From positions 33,556-93,035 of the forward strand of contig DF237318.1 of assembly GCA_000708835.1 (NCBI GenBank): a stretch of DNA of 59,480 nt, given 5' to 3'. Positions 34,643-47,200 of this stretch are shown here, one piece after another. The notes under the pieces were generated by a model. It worked only from the letters and a program-made list of their open reading frames with translations, made no database searches and was not told where the DNA came from. This DNA comes from Klebsormidium nitens. Lineage: Eukaryota; Streptophyta; Klebsormidiophyceae; Klebsormidiales; Klebsormidiaceae. The first letter of the stretch is position 1. Each line of letters starts with the position of its first letter. The translations under genes were made by a program, and so were the position numbers.

Positions 34643-37600
34643 TCAAAAATGTAGGTTTTCTCTTGGTGTTCGAAAAGGTTCCAGAAGTGCCGTAGCTTCG
34701 TCCACAGGCTGCTCTAAGAAATGCAACGTGTCCAGATCGAGGACCTTTCTCCCAGACCTCAGTTGGAGAAAAAGATTTTCCAGCTTCCTCGGTGTCTCCG
34801 CCTCCGAAAGCAACGGGTGCAGAATCTGGGGTGAAAGTGCACAAGGACAGGTCAGCTTGATCAATAAATGAGGGCGAAAGAAAAGGTCGTCACAGAGGCG
34901 CACGCAATAGTTTTGGTCTTGGCATACTATCATTCGCAACTAGCAACCTGTAAGCAGACTCAACACATGATGCACTTGTTGAGAGAAATTGTTGCATGTC
35001 GCAAAATTGGAGTAATCCCAAGCTACGATGCTTCTTTCCTTTAAGATTGCAGCTTGCAATGAAGACAACGGAAAAGCCAGCGGTAACGTAATGGTTTCAC
35101 AGAAAGGTGGCCACTGCCCTCTGAAGCAGGGGAAACGGAGCGAACACTTTTTGGTCAAGTCATCTAGAAGACAACAAGAAGAGAAGACAATAGCAATATT
35201 CGAGCTCACCTTCCGGGCATACCCACCAAAAGCCACGCCAGCGACTTTTCCAAAAACCCCAGCACGCTGCATACTGGTTGCGGTGTGGCCATTTGTTCCC
35301 CCTGCCAGCTGCAGGAAACCTGCGGAAAAAGACTGGCTGTTTAGTAAACGAACGAGAGCAGTAGTGACAAAATTGAATCGCTACCGTTACAAACGCTCAA
35401 GCCAAAGATTGGGCAAGCTTTTAGCACCTTGGGCTTTTCGTTCCGCTTTCTACATGCTCGCTTTCGAGTTTAAGAAGAGCAAAAACATGTGTGCGGCACT
35501 GCAGTGACAGAAGCTTCTCCAGCTTCCGTTACGAAAACGTCGCCATCATCACCCCCGCTTAGATCCCGTTAGACTTGGTCCGTCCGGATTCCCAACAAAA
35601 GCATGCATACCATGGCCAGGACCCTGAAACTGTCTCCCACGACTTTTCACAGTTTGGCAGCCCTCGAGTCGTTGATGTCTCGATCCATTTGCGGCCCACC
35701 ATGCTTGTACTTGCTTTTGGAAATAGATATATATGACGGCCAAAAGGATTGAATGACATCGCAACGCTCCTCGTAAGACGACACGTGTCCTTACCTGGCG
35801 GCCTGGTCTCGTCCTGCAGCACCTTTTCTGCGAGTCGGCACGCCGCCCGTGTTGCGCCGGCGCCAATGTCGCCGCTCATTGGCCGCCCGTCGAGCTGCAA
35901 CGCAAAACTTAAACCTCTGTGTTTTCTTTGAATGGACACTTTATCTGTCTTGTCTGCGACAGAGATGATGGGACTAAGATGGGAATCTTTAGATACATGA
36001 GATATGTATTTTCAAGAAGTAAGAAGGACGGGAAGAACACGCGGCGCCTGCGCCGATGCCGTCGCTCATTGGCTGCCCGTCGAAGCGCGAGAAAAGTGTG
36101 TGCTTTGCAGAACCCTCAACTTAACCAGATTTCTAGGAGCGACCGCCGAGCTTTTGCTTAAAAAAGGCCTGTTGCCGTACTTGCGATACAAAATTCAACG
36201 GGACCCTGATTCAAGAGTTGACTTTCTCTGCATGCTTAACCGGCAAGGCTCACCTTTTGTTCTGAAGTTCAAGCGCACAAACGCTATCGATAATCGACGC
36301 TGATTCTTCCTAAGAGAGCGGCCATTGAAGGCACAATACGCGTGAAGCAACACTAATTTCTAATGAACGGAGTGTATTTTCAAGACGAATCTTCAAGTGT
36401 TGAAACCCCGCAAAGCGAGATGACGTCAAAAATCTTCGTGAGCAACTCACCTGCCAGACAAGCACCGGCCCCCCTTGCTGAAGTAACCACGGGGCCATGA
36501 CGTCATACATGGGCTGCATCTGAGGAAGGGCCGGCTCCGGGAGGCTCACCTGTTGACGGGGTAAATCAAAATCACCACAAAGTAGGAAAAATCAGAATGG
36601 ATTGACCTCCCTAGGACAGTTGGCATTAGTCTGGGGGTTTGGAGTGGGCATGTGTACAGAGCGGGTAGGTATCTGGGTTAACATCGTGGTTTCGGCTTCA
36701 TTCTTACTATGAATTGAGCTTATAGAGATTCAAAATGGAGGCGGTTGAAAAGGGTGCGCCAAAATAATCCAGACGAGGCCCAGAAAAGCAGCAATGCATC
36801 AAGATAGTTTAACGGCACTTTGAAACAGTCTGCTGTGAGGCACGTCGCACGCCGCACTCCGCGTTTCGTGTAGTCTTAACCACAATCGCCTGACTCCCGA
36901 AAGCCACCTCTAGTAGAATATCTTCTTCTTGGTCACTGTCCTCCGAGATTCTTGCGCATCGGCCCAGCCTAAAGGTCCGTAGAGGGGTGCGACTAAACGG
37001 CCGAACAAGTGCCGGGTAAATCTGAAGCGTTCTTCTTTTTGCAAGCAATGAACTTAAAAGACCGCACATTGATGGCCCCTCTCTTACCGCGACTAGTTTG
37101 AGCTGCTGAAATGCGGGGCCCAGCTTTTTCCAGAGCTGCCGGAACGCGGCAGGATCCCGTCCCTGAGTGTGGACTTCGACGGCGTCCACCCTCCCCTCAC
37201 GCAAAAGCGCCGCAACAGCTTCCGGGGGACGAACGTAATTTCGGGCCTCTGCGTCAAGAGGGCGTTACAGCGGGCTTGGCAAGGGCTTTCTGTACAGAAT
37301 CTGGGTTCTTAGAATGCGAAGGCAGCGAGAGATGACTTCAACGACATGAGAGGCGCGGTTGTCACCCCCGCAGATGCGCTGAATTTCCGACCTCAATCAG
37401 GAAACGGGTTATTCAAGAAGAGACTCTGGCATGCTCTCAAGGGGAGGAGAAGAAGACACTCAGGGGGAGTCTCGGGCTTAAGGACCTGTAAGCACCATTC
37501 AGGACCGTTTGGACTGAGCGGCAGAGCTTCTGGCAGTCACCTTCGTTACTTGTCCAGATTGAGAAGGAAGCAAGCCTGACAAGGATGCAGTTATTCTGCT

Positions 37601-39978
37601 CTCAAGCAGGAGTCTCCTGGCTAATGGGGGGATTAGCGCGTAACTGACCTATCAAACCCAAGGGACAAACGTTGATGCATCGACCGCAGCCGTAGCACCT
37701 CTCCTCAATGACGCCTCCCTCCTGACGACAAGACACGTGGACCGGATTTCTTGAAGGGAAGCATCGTGATCGTCAGATAAAAGGTGAGAGTAGACGAGGA
37801 AGTCAAGAAAAGAAGGAGGACGTGCAAAGCTGAACGGGCTTCACGCATGTATTTGGCAGATACTTTTGAGAGATACTCTGAGAGCGTCTGACGAAGAAGC
37901 ATACGAAGACCGGTTCAAGATGGGCCAATATTGACAGTCTCAAGATGCGGCTTTTATTGGAATCCAACCAGCAAACCCCGCGATTGCCCAACACATCGTT
38001 CAAAATTCTGGAAAAGGCACTGATTGCACTTTTTGGTTCCCATTCCCAACCCAATCGATACTAGATAAGAAGCGGCCGACAGCTCAAGATTGCGGATTAC
38101 AACTCGAATTCAGTAGTCGAGGGTGGCACGTTCGGCTGTATAAGGCTGGAGAGATATGCCAAAACCTCCTGAAGCGACCAACATACAACAGTTCTGCGCA
38201 GAAGAGAGAAACAACCACGATCATGAACGACAGCGGGAAACAGCCTCACCAGCTTCGTCTTTTCGGGCCCTGTTTGCAGCCCGTCTCCGTTCCCCGCCAG
38301 CTTCAGATCTATGGCCGCTGCCGGACAGATCGTCTCACAGGGCCTCGGACAGTCCGAAGGGCAGAGCTCCGCGTCAAAGACGGCCTTCCGAAAGTGGGGG
38401 TCTTGGTCGTCGTTTAGACTAACCATAACCAGCGGTCGGCGGAGCTTTGGGGTTTTGGGGTCTTGAGAGGTGCGGAGAAAGGCAGCGAAGAGGCGGAGCG
38501 CTGCAGAGATGCCCTCCTCGACGGCGGTGACGATTGCGGAGTCGCAGGCACAGTCGATGCAATCGACTAGGAAGGAAAAAATGACTGTCTTTAAATACCC
38601 CTTCCACCTTGAGTCTAGGAAGTTTATACCCCCTGGATCGGGATGAAGGAAGGTGACAGCAAGTTGGAGAGGCCCTCACGGCAGCTGACTATCCAAGCGA
38701 GAAGGACAGAGGTAAGTCTGACGGAAAATCTGCTCAAGCGCGAGCTAGACTCCAGATTTGACACGTCCAAACAGAAGAGAAATTCCGACCCTTGAGATCA
38801 TCCCCAGCAGAGCGCATGAAGTGTAAGTCAAAACAATCGAAAAAAACCACGTTTACAGGTGGAACCAGCCAGATGTGCGTGGAAGTGCTGAAATGGCGCC
38901 AAAAGAAAGGAGACTGGTCATGATAAAGTCAAGACTCGAGTGCAGAAAAGTGGTACTGTCAAATGAGTTGTATACCCAGAGGACAAAGAACTAGAGACCT
39001 GCTTTGGATAAAGAAGCTGTTGGAAAGACGGGACACGTCACCATTCAGGGATTGATGAGGTGCCTGAGAAATTCTATCATACCTCCTGCCAGAGTGTAGA
39101 TAAGCGCCAGGCTCCGGACTTCGATAGCGTCCTGCAATGATTCTGTATCTGAGTAAGGGTGCTAGAATACAAGCCACAAGCTAAGAAAGATCAACTTTCC
39201 TACAGGTGGGGGAATTCAATACTCCATGTCAATCTCTTCCCATGGGGCCGCTATTCAAACATTCCTGCCTGCACTTTCGTTGCAGTGTGAAACTGATCTT
39301 GCAATGCGTACGATCGCACAGGTGGCTTGGTGAATAATAAAAGCATCCTGGAGACCAGACGCAACTTTTGATCGGTAGTAGGAATCTAGCATGAAACTTT
39401 TTCTTTCCAAAAGAGGTGGTCACGTAGGGTGCTGAGGCTTGATATCACAGGGATTATCCTGGAAAGCACAAGAAGCTCACACAAACTGACTTTCCAGCCG
39501 TCACGTAATGCCAGGAGAGACTAACCCGCCAACTACGAACCAGCAGAGGAATCTAAGCGGTCCCTCTACCAGAGTCGAGTTCCCTTCTCTGGCGTGCGAT
39601 GGCGGTGATGGTGCTTATTCTCACCTCAAAGCTGGCCCCGCAAATCAGCTTGACCCAGCTCCCCTGCTTGAGCGCCTCCAAAGGGCTCACCCCTGCAACT
39701 GCCGCTGCAGAGTCCGCCACCATTTCTGCCAATCCTCGAGTTGCAAGAGTGGTCCTTCTGTTCGGCTTCTCGCTTGCAAGCTCTCTTTCCACACTGAGGC
39801 AATTCGTCAAGCTGCTCCTGCATCTGAAAGGTCGGCGAAATGTCCTCTTTTTTCGGTGGGGAAACTGCAGATGAGGAGAGCAGGATTGCATTTGCGTGTT
39901 GCTGGCACAGCCGTTGGGGGTGACTTGTTGGGGAGCAAATGAGTACGGCGACCTGATGAAGCGCTGAGACGTCGCCAT
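34643..39978 (-). CDS. LdpA-like 4Fe-4S protein, plastid-targeted
   Basis: Nine exons join in phase: 39978-39625, 39131-39083, 38566-38250, 37721-37649, 37248-37088, 36549-36451, 35894-35795, 35319-35210 and 34825-34643, giving 481 residues. The first ~80 residues look like a transit peptide. The core starts LKQGSWVKLICGASFE and DAIEVRSLALIYTLAG, then VDCIDCACDSAIV. Two cysteine motifs for 4Fe-4S clusters follow: C203/C207/C211/C215 (CPSDCPRPCETICP) and C249/C252/C255/C259 (CYGCGRCINVCP). The C-terminal domain has VDAVEVHTQG, GRPMSGDIGAG, LAGGTNGHT and GVAFGGYARK. This is the layout of cyanobacterial LdpA, a redox-sensing protein that modulates circadian period; the role of plant relatives is not established. 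It is divergent from the DUF538 gene. Exon 7 has a partial copy in the upstream intron. Confidence 0.88.
36031..36085 (-). repeat. Partial copy of LdpA exon 7 start
   Basis: GCGCCTGCGCCGATGCCGTC followed by GCTCATTGGCTGCCCGTCGA matches the exon 7 start at about 35850-35895 (GCGCCAATGTCGCCGCTCAT then TGGCCGCCCGTCGA). It lies in the intron about 180 bp upstream of the exon and has lost the reading frame. Confidence 0.65.
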
Positions 39979-40488
39979 CCTCACATTGTTGATCAGAAGG
40001 CACAGCTCTGACTTTCTTTGGAAGAACTGCCATTCAGCTGCCCAGGGCGGAAAAGGAGAACGCAGCGAAACATGGGACCCACCGTCATGCCGTCACATAT
40101 ATGCACAGAGAAACGGTCGCTTATGGAATTAGCATCGAAGTTTACACGCAGGCCAGGCAGAGAGATAGAGCCCGGGGCGTCAATCGACCGTGGTTCGAAA
40201 GGCCCACGTGAGATGCAGGCGGTACAGCGTCCCGGGAGGCTCCTTACAGATTCCATTTCGACGACAAAACTCCGTGCCGATTCCCTGGAAAAACCGGCCG
40301 TCAATTCACGTCAATTCTCCCGAGGGCACAGCTTTGAGTTTCGAAGGCGAGGTTCTTGCAAGCTGCAACGGGTGGTGCTTCATTCAAGTCCATCAAATCG
40401 AAGGTGTCAGAAGATAGTGATATTGTGGACCTTGCCTGGGGGGATTTGTAAAGCATCGCCAGTTGATTGTCTTGATCGATTTGACGTG
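39979..40488. promoter_or_regulatory. Shared upstream region of LdpA and DUF538 genes
   Basis: This 510-bp interval lies between two divergent start codons and must hold both promoters. The frame of DUF538 exon 1 stays open leftwards through it, but that extension is Arg/Ser-rich without conserved features. The signal peptide beginning at 40489 marks the more likely start. Confidence 0.5.
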
Positions 40489-41686
40489 ATGAAGCCTTCC
40501 CAGCTTAGATTTGTTCTCCTCCTCACTCTAACTTTTGCAGCTTGCAAATCACAAGCGTCCCGAACAGAGCCGGAGTCACCGGCTTTGCAACCAAGCGCTT
40601 ATGAGCGGCTGACTGAGTATCATCTTCCCCCGGGGCTCCTCCCAGACAACGTGCTGAACTACACTCTCAAGGCGGACGGCGAATTCACACTCACCCTGAA
40701 GTCCAAATGCAGCATCGTCTACTCCATACCTGACGATGAGGTGCTTCCTTTCTCCAGATAAATTAGTGTGACCAGATCAACCAATTCAATGTCATTGGAA
40801 AGGGCTTGAGCAACCACTAGCGAAGCTGAGAAGGCACATTGTCCATCTGACAGGCCCGTCAGTTCACCCTATTGTGCCTGATGATGAGGTGGTCTCCTTG
40901 CTCTTAGTATCCTTGGTTGGCGGTCTCTAGCCAGGTCTTTGGAAGTCTAAGCTGGAAGAGGGGCGGGGACTCATTAAATCCTTCTTGTAAAGTGTGCCAG
41001 ACTATTGATCCTTTGCAGCCACCGATTTGAGCCATTGGGAGCTTAAACTTGATACTTTCAGGCCAGATGTACTGTCTCACAGGAAGAAGTGGCCCACGGC
41101 ATCATTTTTTAATGCGTTGTTACTTGTTTGTCTCAGCACGCATAGTGTTTATTCTTTTCATACAGAGAGAGGTTGGGAATGCGGTGGCTGCTACTCATTC
41201 AATTACAGTAAATGTCCAGGAGCTCATTGTTGCAACTGAGTGGTGTATGAAATAAAGTACAGAAATCTACATCAAAGGAATTGTGAGGCAAGATTTTGAG
41301 AGTTGACGCGCTCCTCCTGCTTTCAGGTGTTGGTGCATTATGACAAGCACATCACTGGCACCTTGAAGAATCTTGCCATCTCAGACCTGACGGGAGTGTC
41401 CACCAAGGAGTTCTTCTGGCTGGCGGTCACGCTGATTCATAAAGACAAGATCGACGATGACGTGGTGTATTTCAATGCAGGGTACCTGTACAGGCAAGCG
41501 AAAGCAATCTTGAAACCTGAGGATTTGGTAGCCAGTGAAGTTATTCCCTTTTTGAGAGAGCGGTCGCTGCACTTGTGGGGGTTGATGATTTCTTCTGAAT
41601 TGTTCCTCACGTATTCTGCATACCATTCTTTTCAATATCTCGGCGCTCATCAGATTCGGGGAAGTGTACGATCAACGAGTTGCTAG
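40489..41686 (+). CDS. DUF538 family secreted protein
   Basis: Exon 1 (40489-40740) starts with a signal peptide (MKPSQLRFVLLLTLTFAACK). It continues AYERLTEYHLPPGLLPDNV and DGEFTLTLKSKCSIVYS, the typical opening of DUF538 proteins. Exon 2 starts at 41327 with VLVHYDKHITGTLKNLAISD and LTGVSTKEFFWLAVTLI, matching the family's central ITG...L.GV...FFWL pattern. The join is phase 0. Domain function is not established; members are plant proteins often linked to stress. If exon 2 runs to the stop at 41686 the protein has 203 residues, longer than the usual 150-170. The last ~45 residues do not look conserved, and a donor near 41490-41495 leading to an unseen exon is possible. The C-terminal end is therefore uncertain. 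Confidence 0.78.
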
Positions 41687-44299
41687 GGCGCCATGTTTGA
41701 TTGTTCGTTCTATCAAAGAGAATTGGGTGAGAAGCAATCAGACGGGGCTCTTGATCCGTAGCAGCTTTGAAGACAGTGTAGCAATCGGTGAAGAGTAAGA
41801 GTGTACCAAAGAGTCCAGTTCACGAAAAGCGATCCTGGTGATACTGCAGGTCTTTTAGCTGATGTGGTCTGTACGTTGATTCTTGAAGCAGAACTCTCTT
41901 CTTTGACAGTAGCAACGCAACGAATCTCTCAAGAGTTAACAATGTAAACACGCATGGGTAACCTGTTCCAACGTGTTCCCTCCATCGAGCAAGCAGGCCG
42001 CAAGCCACCGGATCTGATGCTTTGTTTATATGCGCAGGAGTTTCCCCGAGAGCGTGTTTGCATCCCCGAGGGTGAGTAAAACGCAAGCATTCCCGCGCTG
42101 ACCATTGGGTTACCCGTTTTCAAGTGCCCAACCTTCATGAGGCACTGGCTTATTTTTGACAAAAGAAACTGAAAAGTCTAACTTCGGACCTGGTATTTCA
42201 TCAGGAGTGGTCCTGCAGCAAAAGTTGCAAGCTGTTCTTGTTGCGGAGTTTGGTATCTGAAGAATAACTGAAGGCTGCATCAAGCTCTTTTCAAGTTCAC
42301 TACATGGGACAACAAGCCTAGTATCTGTGATGGGTGACGGCCAACAAGTATGCTGGCGGTCAGAGATATCTCCTGTAGCCTTTGGGGCGACATGGTCTCC
42401 TCTGGAAAGTGAGCCAGGTATGCCTGTAGATTGAGTATTATCTCGTGTCATCTCGTGATCCTGACGCAGACGGTCGGTTGTCGTGTTTCAGCACTACTGA
42501 AGAGACCGATAAATTTTGTTTCGCATTTACCTTTCCAAATGCTAAGTGATCCGCTTTGTGTCCTTGTGCAGTCGTGCAGCGCAAACTTGAGTCCCGAAGT
42601 ATGAGGCAATTCCCGAGGTTACGTAAGAGAGCAGGTTGTGCACCCTGGAAAGCTTCAGGGCGCCACTGTAGAGTCAGGCTGGCCAAGGTGATCTGCAGTA
42701 TAATTGCATGTTCTTGACACATGCGCAAGTAATGAAAGTCTGTAGGCTACGATTACATTGCAACAGTTGGCAAGGGCCTAGTATAGCACGGATGTTCTTC
42801 TTGTTCGACAGGTGCTCCATGCTTCAGAGTACTCGCTCGATCGTTTTTGTGAGTCGCAGGGGGACCTTGAAATTGGAGAGTCCCTTTTGGTTTTTGCTGA
42901 GCTAGTTATGACAACAAAGGGGCGTTCATGTGCTCATCCCGTTCTGCATTCAGTGCAGAAAGGTGCTTGCAGATCATTCTTGTAGATGCTGCAGTGGTCA
43001 TGCGCATCGTATTGGCCTTTCAAACGGTACAAAAGGTAGCCCAGGATGTCAGTGAGATCTGACGCATGCATTTATGGTGTCTGTGCTGTCGGCCGAATCT
43101 GCCAGCTGGTACTAAACATTGAATGCAAGCTGCGATGCAGTTCAATCAGGCATGCTGCGCAACGCACTTCGTTGATTGGGTCATGTGAGACGTGTTTGGC
43201 CACTGACCTGTATTTGACATACAGGCCTTGTTTGAGATTTAGTTTGACTCAACATGTTATAGTCATGGACTGCAACTTCAAGTACGTGTGAGTATCTCAA
43301 TGTTTGTTAACTCGGCCCGCCTCGCATCATGGCACCGCATCATATCGGATAGCTGCTGGATGCTTGAAAATATAAGCGGCCGGGCGGACGAAACAGAATA
43401 GCTAAGTTGATGCTCGCAGCCGCCCCCGGCGCGCTAGATACATCTATACTACAAGCTAGTATCATGGCTGAAGTTTAGTACTGTATAAATTGTACTGTAT
43501 ATGGTACCGGGCCGTAGTTACAACATTCATCGCCGGCACATGTCAGCTAGAGGCCTTTTTATTTCTAAATGACTGCATGGTATGTGCGATCTGCATATGG
43601 TTCCCGCCCCGCAGTCACTGAGTGCGGGCCAAGTTCAATGATGATCATCGGATGCGCAAGCTGCAATCATGTTGCGAATATCGAATCCTTATATGTGCAA
43701 GCGTACACATGGGTATCCGATCAATCCATGCCAGGGGAGTCGAATTGCCACTTTGTACATGGCCTACAACATTGGAGGCCCCAAGATTGCGCTGGTTTCA
43801 TACAACCTCGCAGACATATCTGAACATTCAAGTCGAACTTCTTGATTACTCATCATTCATAACAAGGCCTTGTAAACACATGGGGTATTGATCGAAGCCA
43901 GCTGGTGCCATTATGGTTCGATATTTTGATTGTTGCTTCCGGTATATGTGTGGCAGTTCCATTGATTGAGTAGCGATTTGCGAACGGGGCTATCCAAGAG
44001 TTGCCTGACTGTAGCCTGTTCTGGTGTAGTAAGCTACCAGATTTTGCAGATTTTGGGTGTAAATTGACGGTTTAAGTTCGTTTCAATGAGGTGATGAGAG
44101 GCGATGAGATTCGGTCCACCTAGTTCCCCTTCCACGCACCTGCCTCTATCGGAGCAACGAAATACATATCTTCTATACAGGTTCACATCGAACCACCAAA
44201 ACGTCGATACGTTTTACCCAACTTGAAGATGAACATGCGCTGCTTATTGTTCTACCGATTAAAGACATGATGAAGTTCATGAAGCGCTTATAATCCAGT
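41687..44299. other. Intergenic region, no supported gene
   Basis: This is a 2.6-kb gap between the convergent DUF538 and OGDH E1 genes. Frames on both strands (for example 42110-42451 on minus and 43046-43291 on plus) are short and without motifs. Untranslated ends of both genes are expected here. Confidence 0.5.
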
Positions 44300-47200
44300 C
44301 TATGACGAGGCAATCGCCTTTTGCACCACTTCCTTCTGTTCCTTTGCGTGAAGGGACCCGAACCCGGTGGCTGTCGCGGCGGATGGCGGCCTGCCCACAT
44401 ACGCGATGTCTTCAAAAGCTCCACGGTTCACCTTATGAAGTGCGGTCGCCATACGCGGGGCCACGTATGTGTACGCGCCCATGTTCTGGGGCTCTTCTTG
44501 TGCCCATACGATCTCCGCATCTGCAAATTGGCGGGACGTCTGTCAGCAATGACGTGAATCCAAGCCACTTGTTTGGATTCGACAAAATCAAGAAAGCGTC
44601 TGGTGGCCGGTCGGACGAGAAGAGCCCTGGTTCAAATCGTTGGGCTGTTATCAACGAAGCGGCGACAAGAATGCCTGCCTGGAAAAGAGTCTGGGCAGTA
44701 GAATTGCCCACCATCTGTTCCTTTCCCCAAGCACACTTGAAAAGCGCCTAGCCTACCATACTCTCCAACTCAAGTCGAAAGGTTCAGCCTCGAACTGATC
44801 AGCTAAGCTTGAGGCGACAAGCGAATCCAAGAGGGAAGGGGGGGAAGTGCCTTTCGGTCGTTTTCAAAGTACGTCGAGGATCGACCGTTCAAAGCCGTCA
44901 AGCCCAGTAGAAGTCGACGACAAATGCCGATGCGTGTGATCGACAGATGCCTTGCTCGTCGGGAAAATGACAAGGCACAAGCAGCTTTGTCAAAGACAAG
45001 GGCGCGCAATGGCGAAACGGTGAAGACATCGCTGAATGATCAGGTCGCAGAGCAGACCCTCTTCCCTTCCAATCTTTAACATGGGTCCCAAGCCTTTCGA
45101 AAGGGTGAAACGGAAGCGGTTTGGCGAAATAATCGAGTTTCTGTGAAGGCCCGCTACATCCCGACTTTGGCGGAAAGGTGGTCAAGACTCACTGGGGTAG
45201 CAATGAATAAGGACAGGTGAGAATTACTTAGAAGGGGTTATGGCATATATTGTTAAAGCTCACTGCAATAACATTTAAGCGAAAAATGGGCAGAACTTAC
45301 TGGGGTAGCGGTTGAGCTTGCATAGGACGGGGTCAGAACACAAGAATCTACGAAGACGAAGTCACCTGGAACCCAAACTCCTGTGGAAGGCCCCGGACGC
45401 CACGACCCCAGCATTGACTTCAGAAAAAGTTGGTTAAGCCTTACTGGGGTAGCGGTTGAGCGAGAGATGATTTTACTTCAGTTAAGCGAAAGATGGTTAA
45501 AAGCTTACTACAGTGAAGGTGAAGCGAAAGGTGGTTAAGCCTTACTGGGGTAGCGGTTGAGCTCGCGCAGGAAGAGGTCGTAGGGGAAGGGGCACAGCTG
45601 CTCGACGCGCACCAGCGCCACGTCCTGCGCGCCCACGCGCTCGCGCTCCTCCTCGAGCTCGTAGTACAGCTGCGGGAATTAAGCAAAGGATCAGTGCTTG
45701 GAATTTATCATACAGCAATCACGGTGCTTCTCTGCAAATTTGTCACACATTTGCAAAAGACAGTGGCAGAAATCAACAACCACTCTTCCGAAAACCGCTC
45801 CAACGAGCACCCAGTTTCAGGGACTATCTCATTCTGAAAGAAATAAACATATAAACAGCAAAAAAAACGGAAAAGTACCCACCTTGCCGCTGACGAGGAC
45901 GAGCCGCTTGACGCCCTCTTCCCGAGTACAAGCATCTCTAGGATACACTCTGGAAAACCCAAGCCCATGTGTAGGGACAGTCTCCTGCTCAAAGTACCTA
46001 AACGCATATCCAGCAAAACTGGAACACAACGCACCTTGCCGCTGGCAAGGATGAGCCGCTTGACGCCCTCTTCCCACCTGGCAGCATCTCAGATATATAC
46101 TCTGGAAACACCCAACCCAAAATCAGATGATAGTCCCAATCTACAAAAAAGGAAAACGCCTATCCAGCAAAGAAGACGGAAAAGTGCCCACCTTGCCGCT
46201 GACGAGGACGAGCCGCTTGACGCCCTCTTCCCGGTCGCCGTGCGCGCGCACGTCCTTGATGAGGCGCTTGAAGCGCGTGCCCTGGCGGTCGGACCCGGGA
46301 TGGCCCTGGATGTCGTCGAAGTCGCCCAAAGTGGACCGGCACTTGGCGTGGCGCAGCAGGTTCTTGGGCGCCATGATGATCAGCGGCTTGCGGAAGTCGC
46401 GGTGGATCTGCGGGAGGAGCATCAGAACCTTAACTCTTATGGTTCTCAGGGCCTAATTTTCAGGCGTATTTGCACTTTCCAGGGCGCCATGATGGTCAGC
46501 GGCCCGTGAAAGCTGTCGGAAATCAGCGCACATCAGAGCCGGATGTTTCATGAAAAGCTCCCTAGGTTGAAAGCCAGAAGCGACGAGGGGATCGGTGGTT
46601 GCCCTGTGACGCCAGTGGGTTGAGCGGTAGGCAAAGTTTTGAGCGGACGGGTCCGGAGGCAGTATATGCTTGTCCGTCATCGTGAATTGAATGAGCGAAA
46701 GTAGGGTGTTCTGAGCAATGATCTGCGCAAGGATTTTGCTAGTGAGACTATCCCCGGAGAAAGGTCAACACGACTGATCCCCTTCACGACGTAAAAGAAT
46801 CGTTTTCGAAAGCAGGTCTACGAGACCGGCGGTTGATATGCTGGAGGCCCGCAAATTTAGCTCTAATTCTGATAGCGGATGCAGTAGCGGGAGACCGTGG
46901 CGTCTCTGGTTTCCTCCAGACGTTGTTCAGATTCAGGACGTCATGTACAAGACGTTGCATGATTTAGCAGACAGTGTGACACCACAGACCGTCAGCTTCT
47001 GCAAAGGTCTAGAACGAAGGAAAGCCGCAGGATCAACTCCCTAGCTGCTTTTGTGTCGGCGAAGGACGTGAAGGTGACAGGCGGGCAACGTCATGCCGCA
47101 GACCTGCCAAGTGATCGCAACCTTCCAAGAGCCAGATGACAGCAAACCCACAAAAGCCAAACCCAAAACTTCCAAAACGTTTCCTTATCTGGCACCGCAG

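Noticed and set aside
40018-40488. Upstream in-frame extension of DUF538
   Set aside because: It adds ~157 Arg/Ser-rich residues before a perfect signal peptide. The internal ATG at 40489 is the better start.
42110-42451. Minus-strand frame with some protein-like sequence (KLDFSVSFVKNKPVPHEGWA)
   Set aside because: There is no matching neighbouring exon, no conserved motif I can name and no consistent splice sites.
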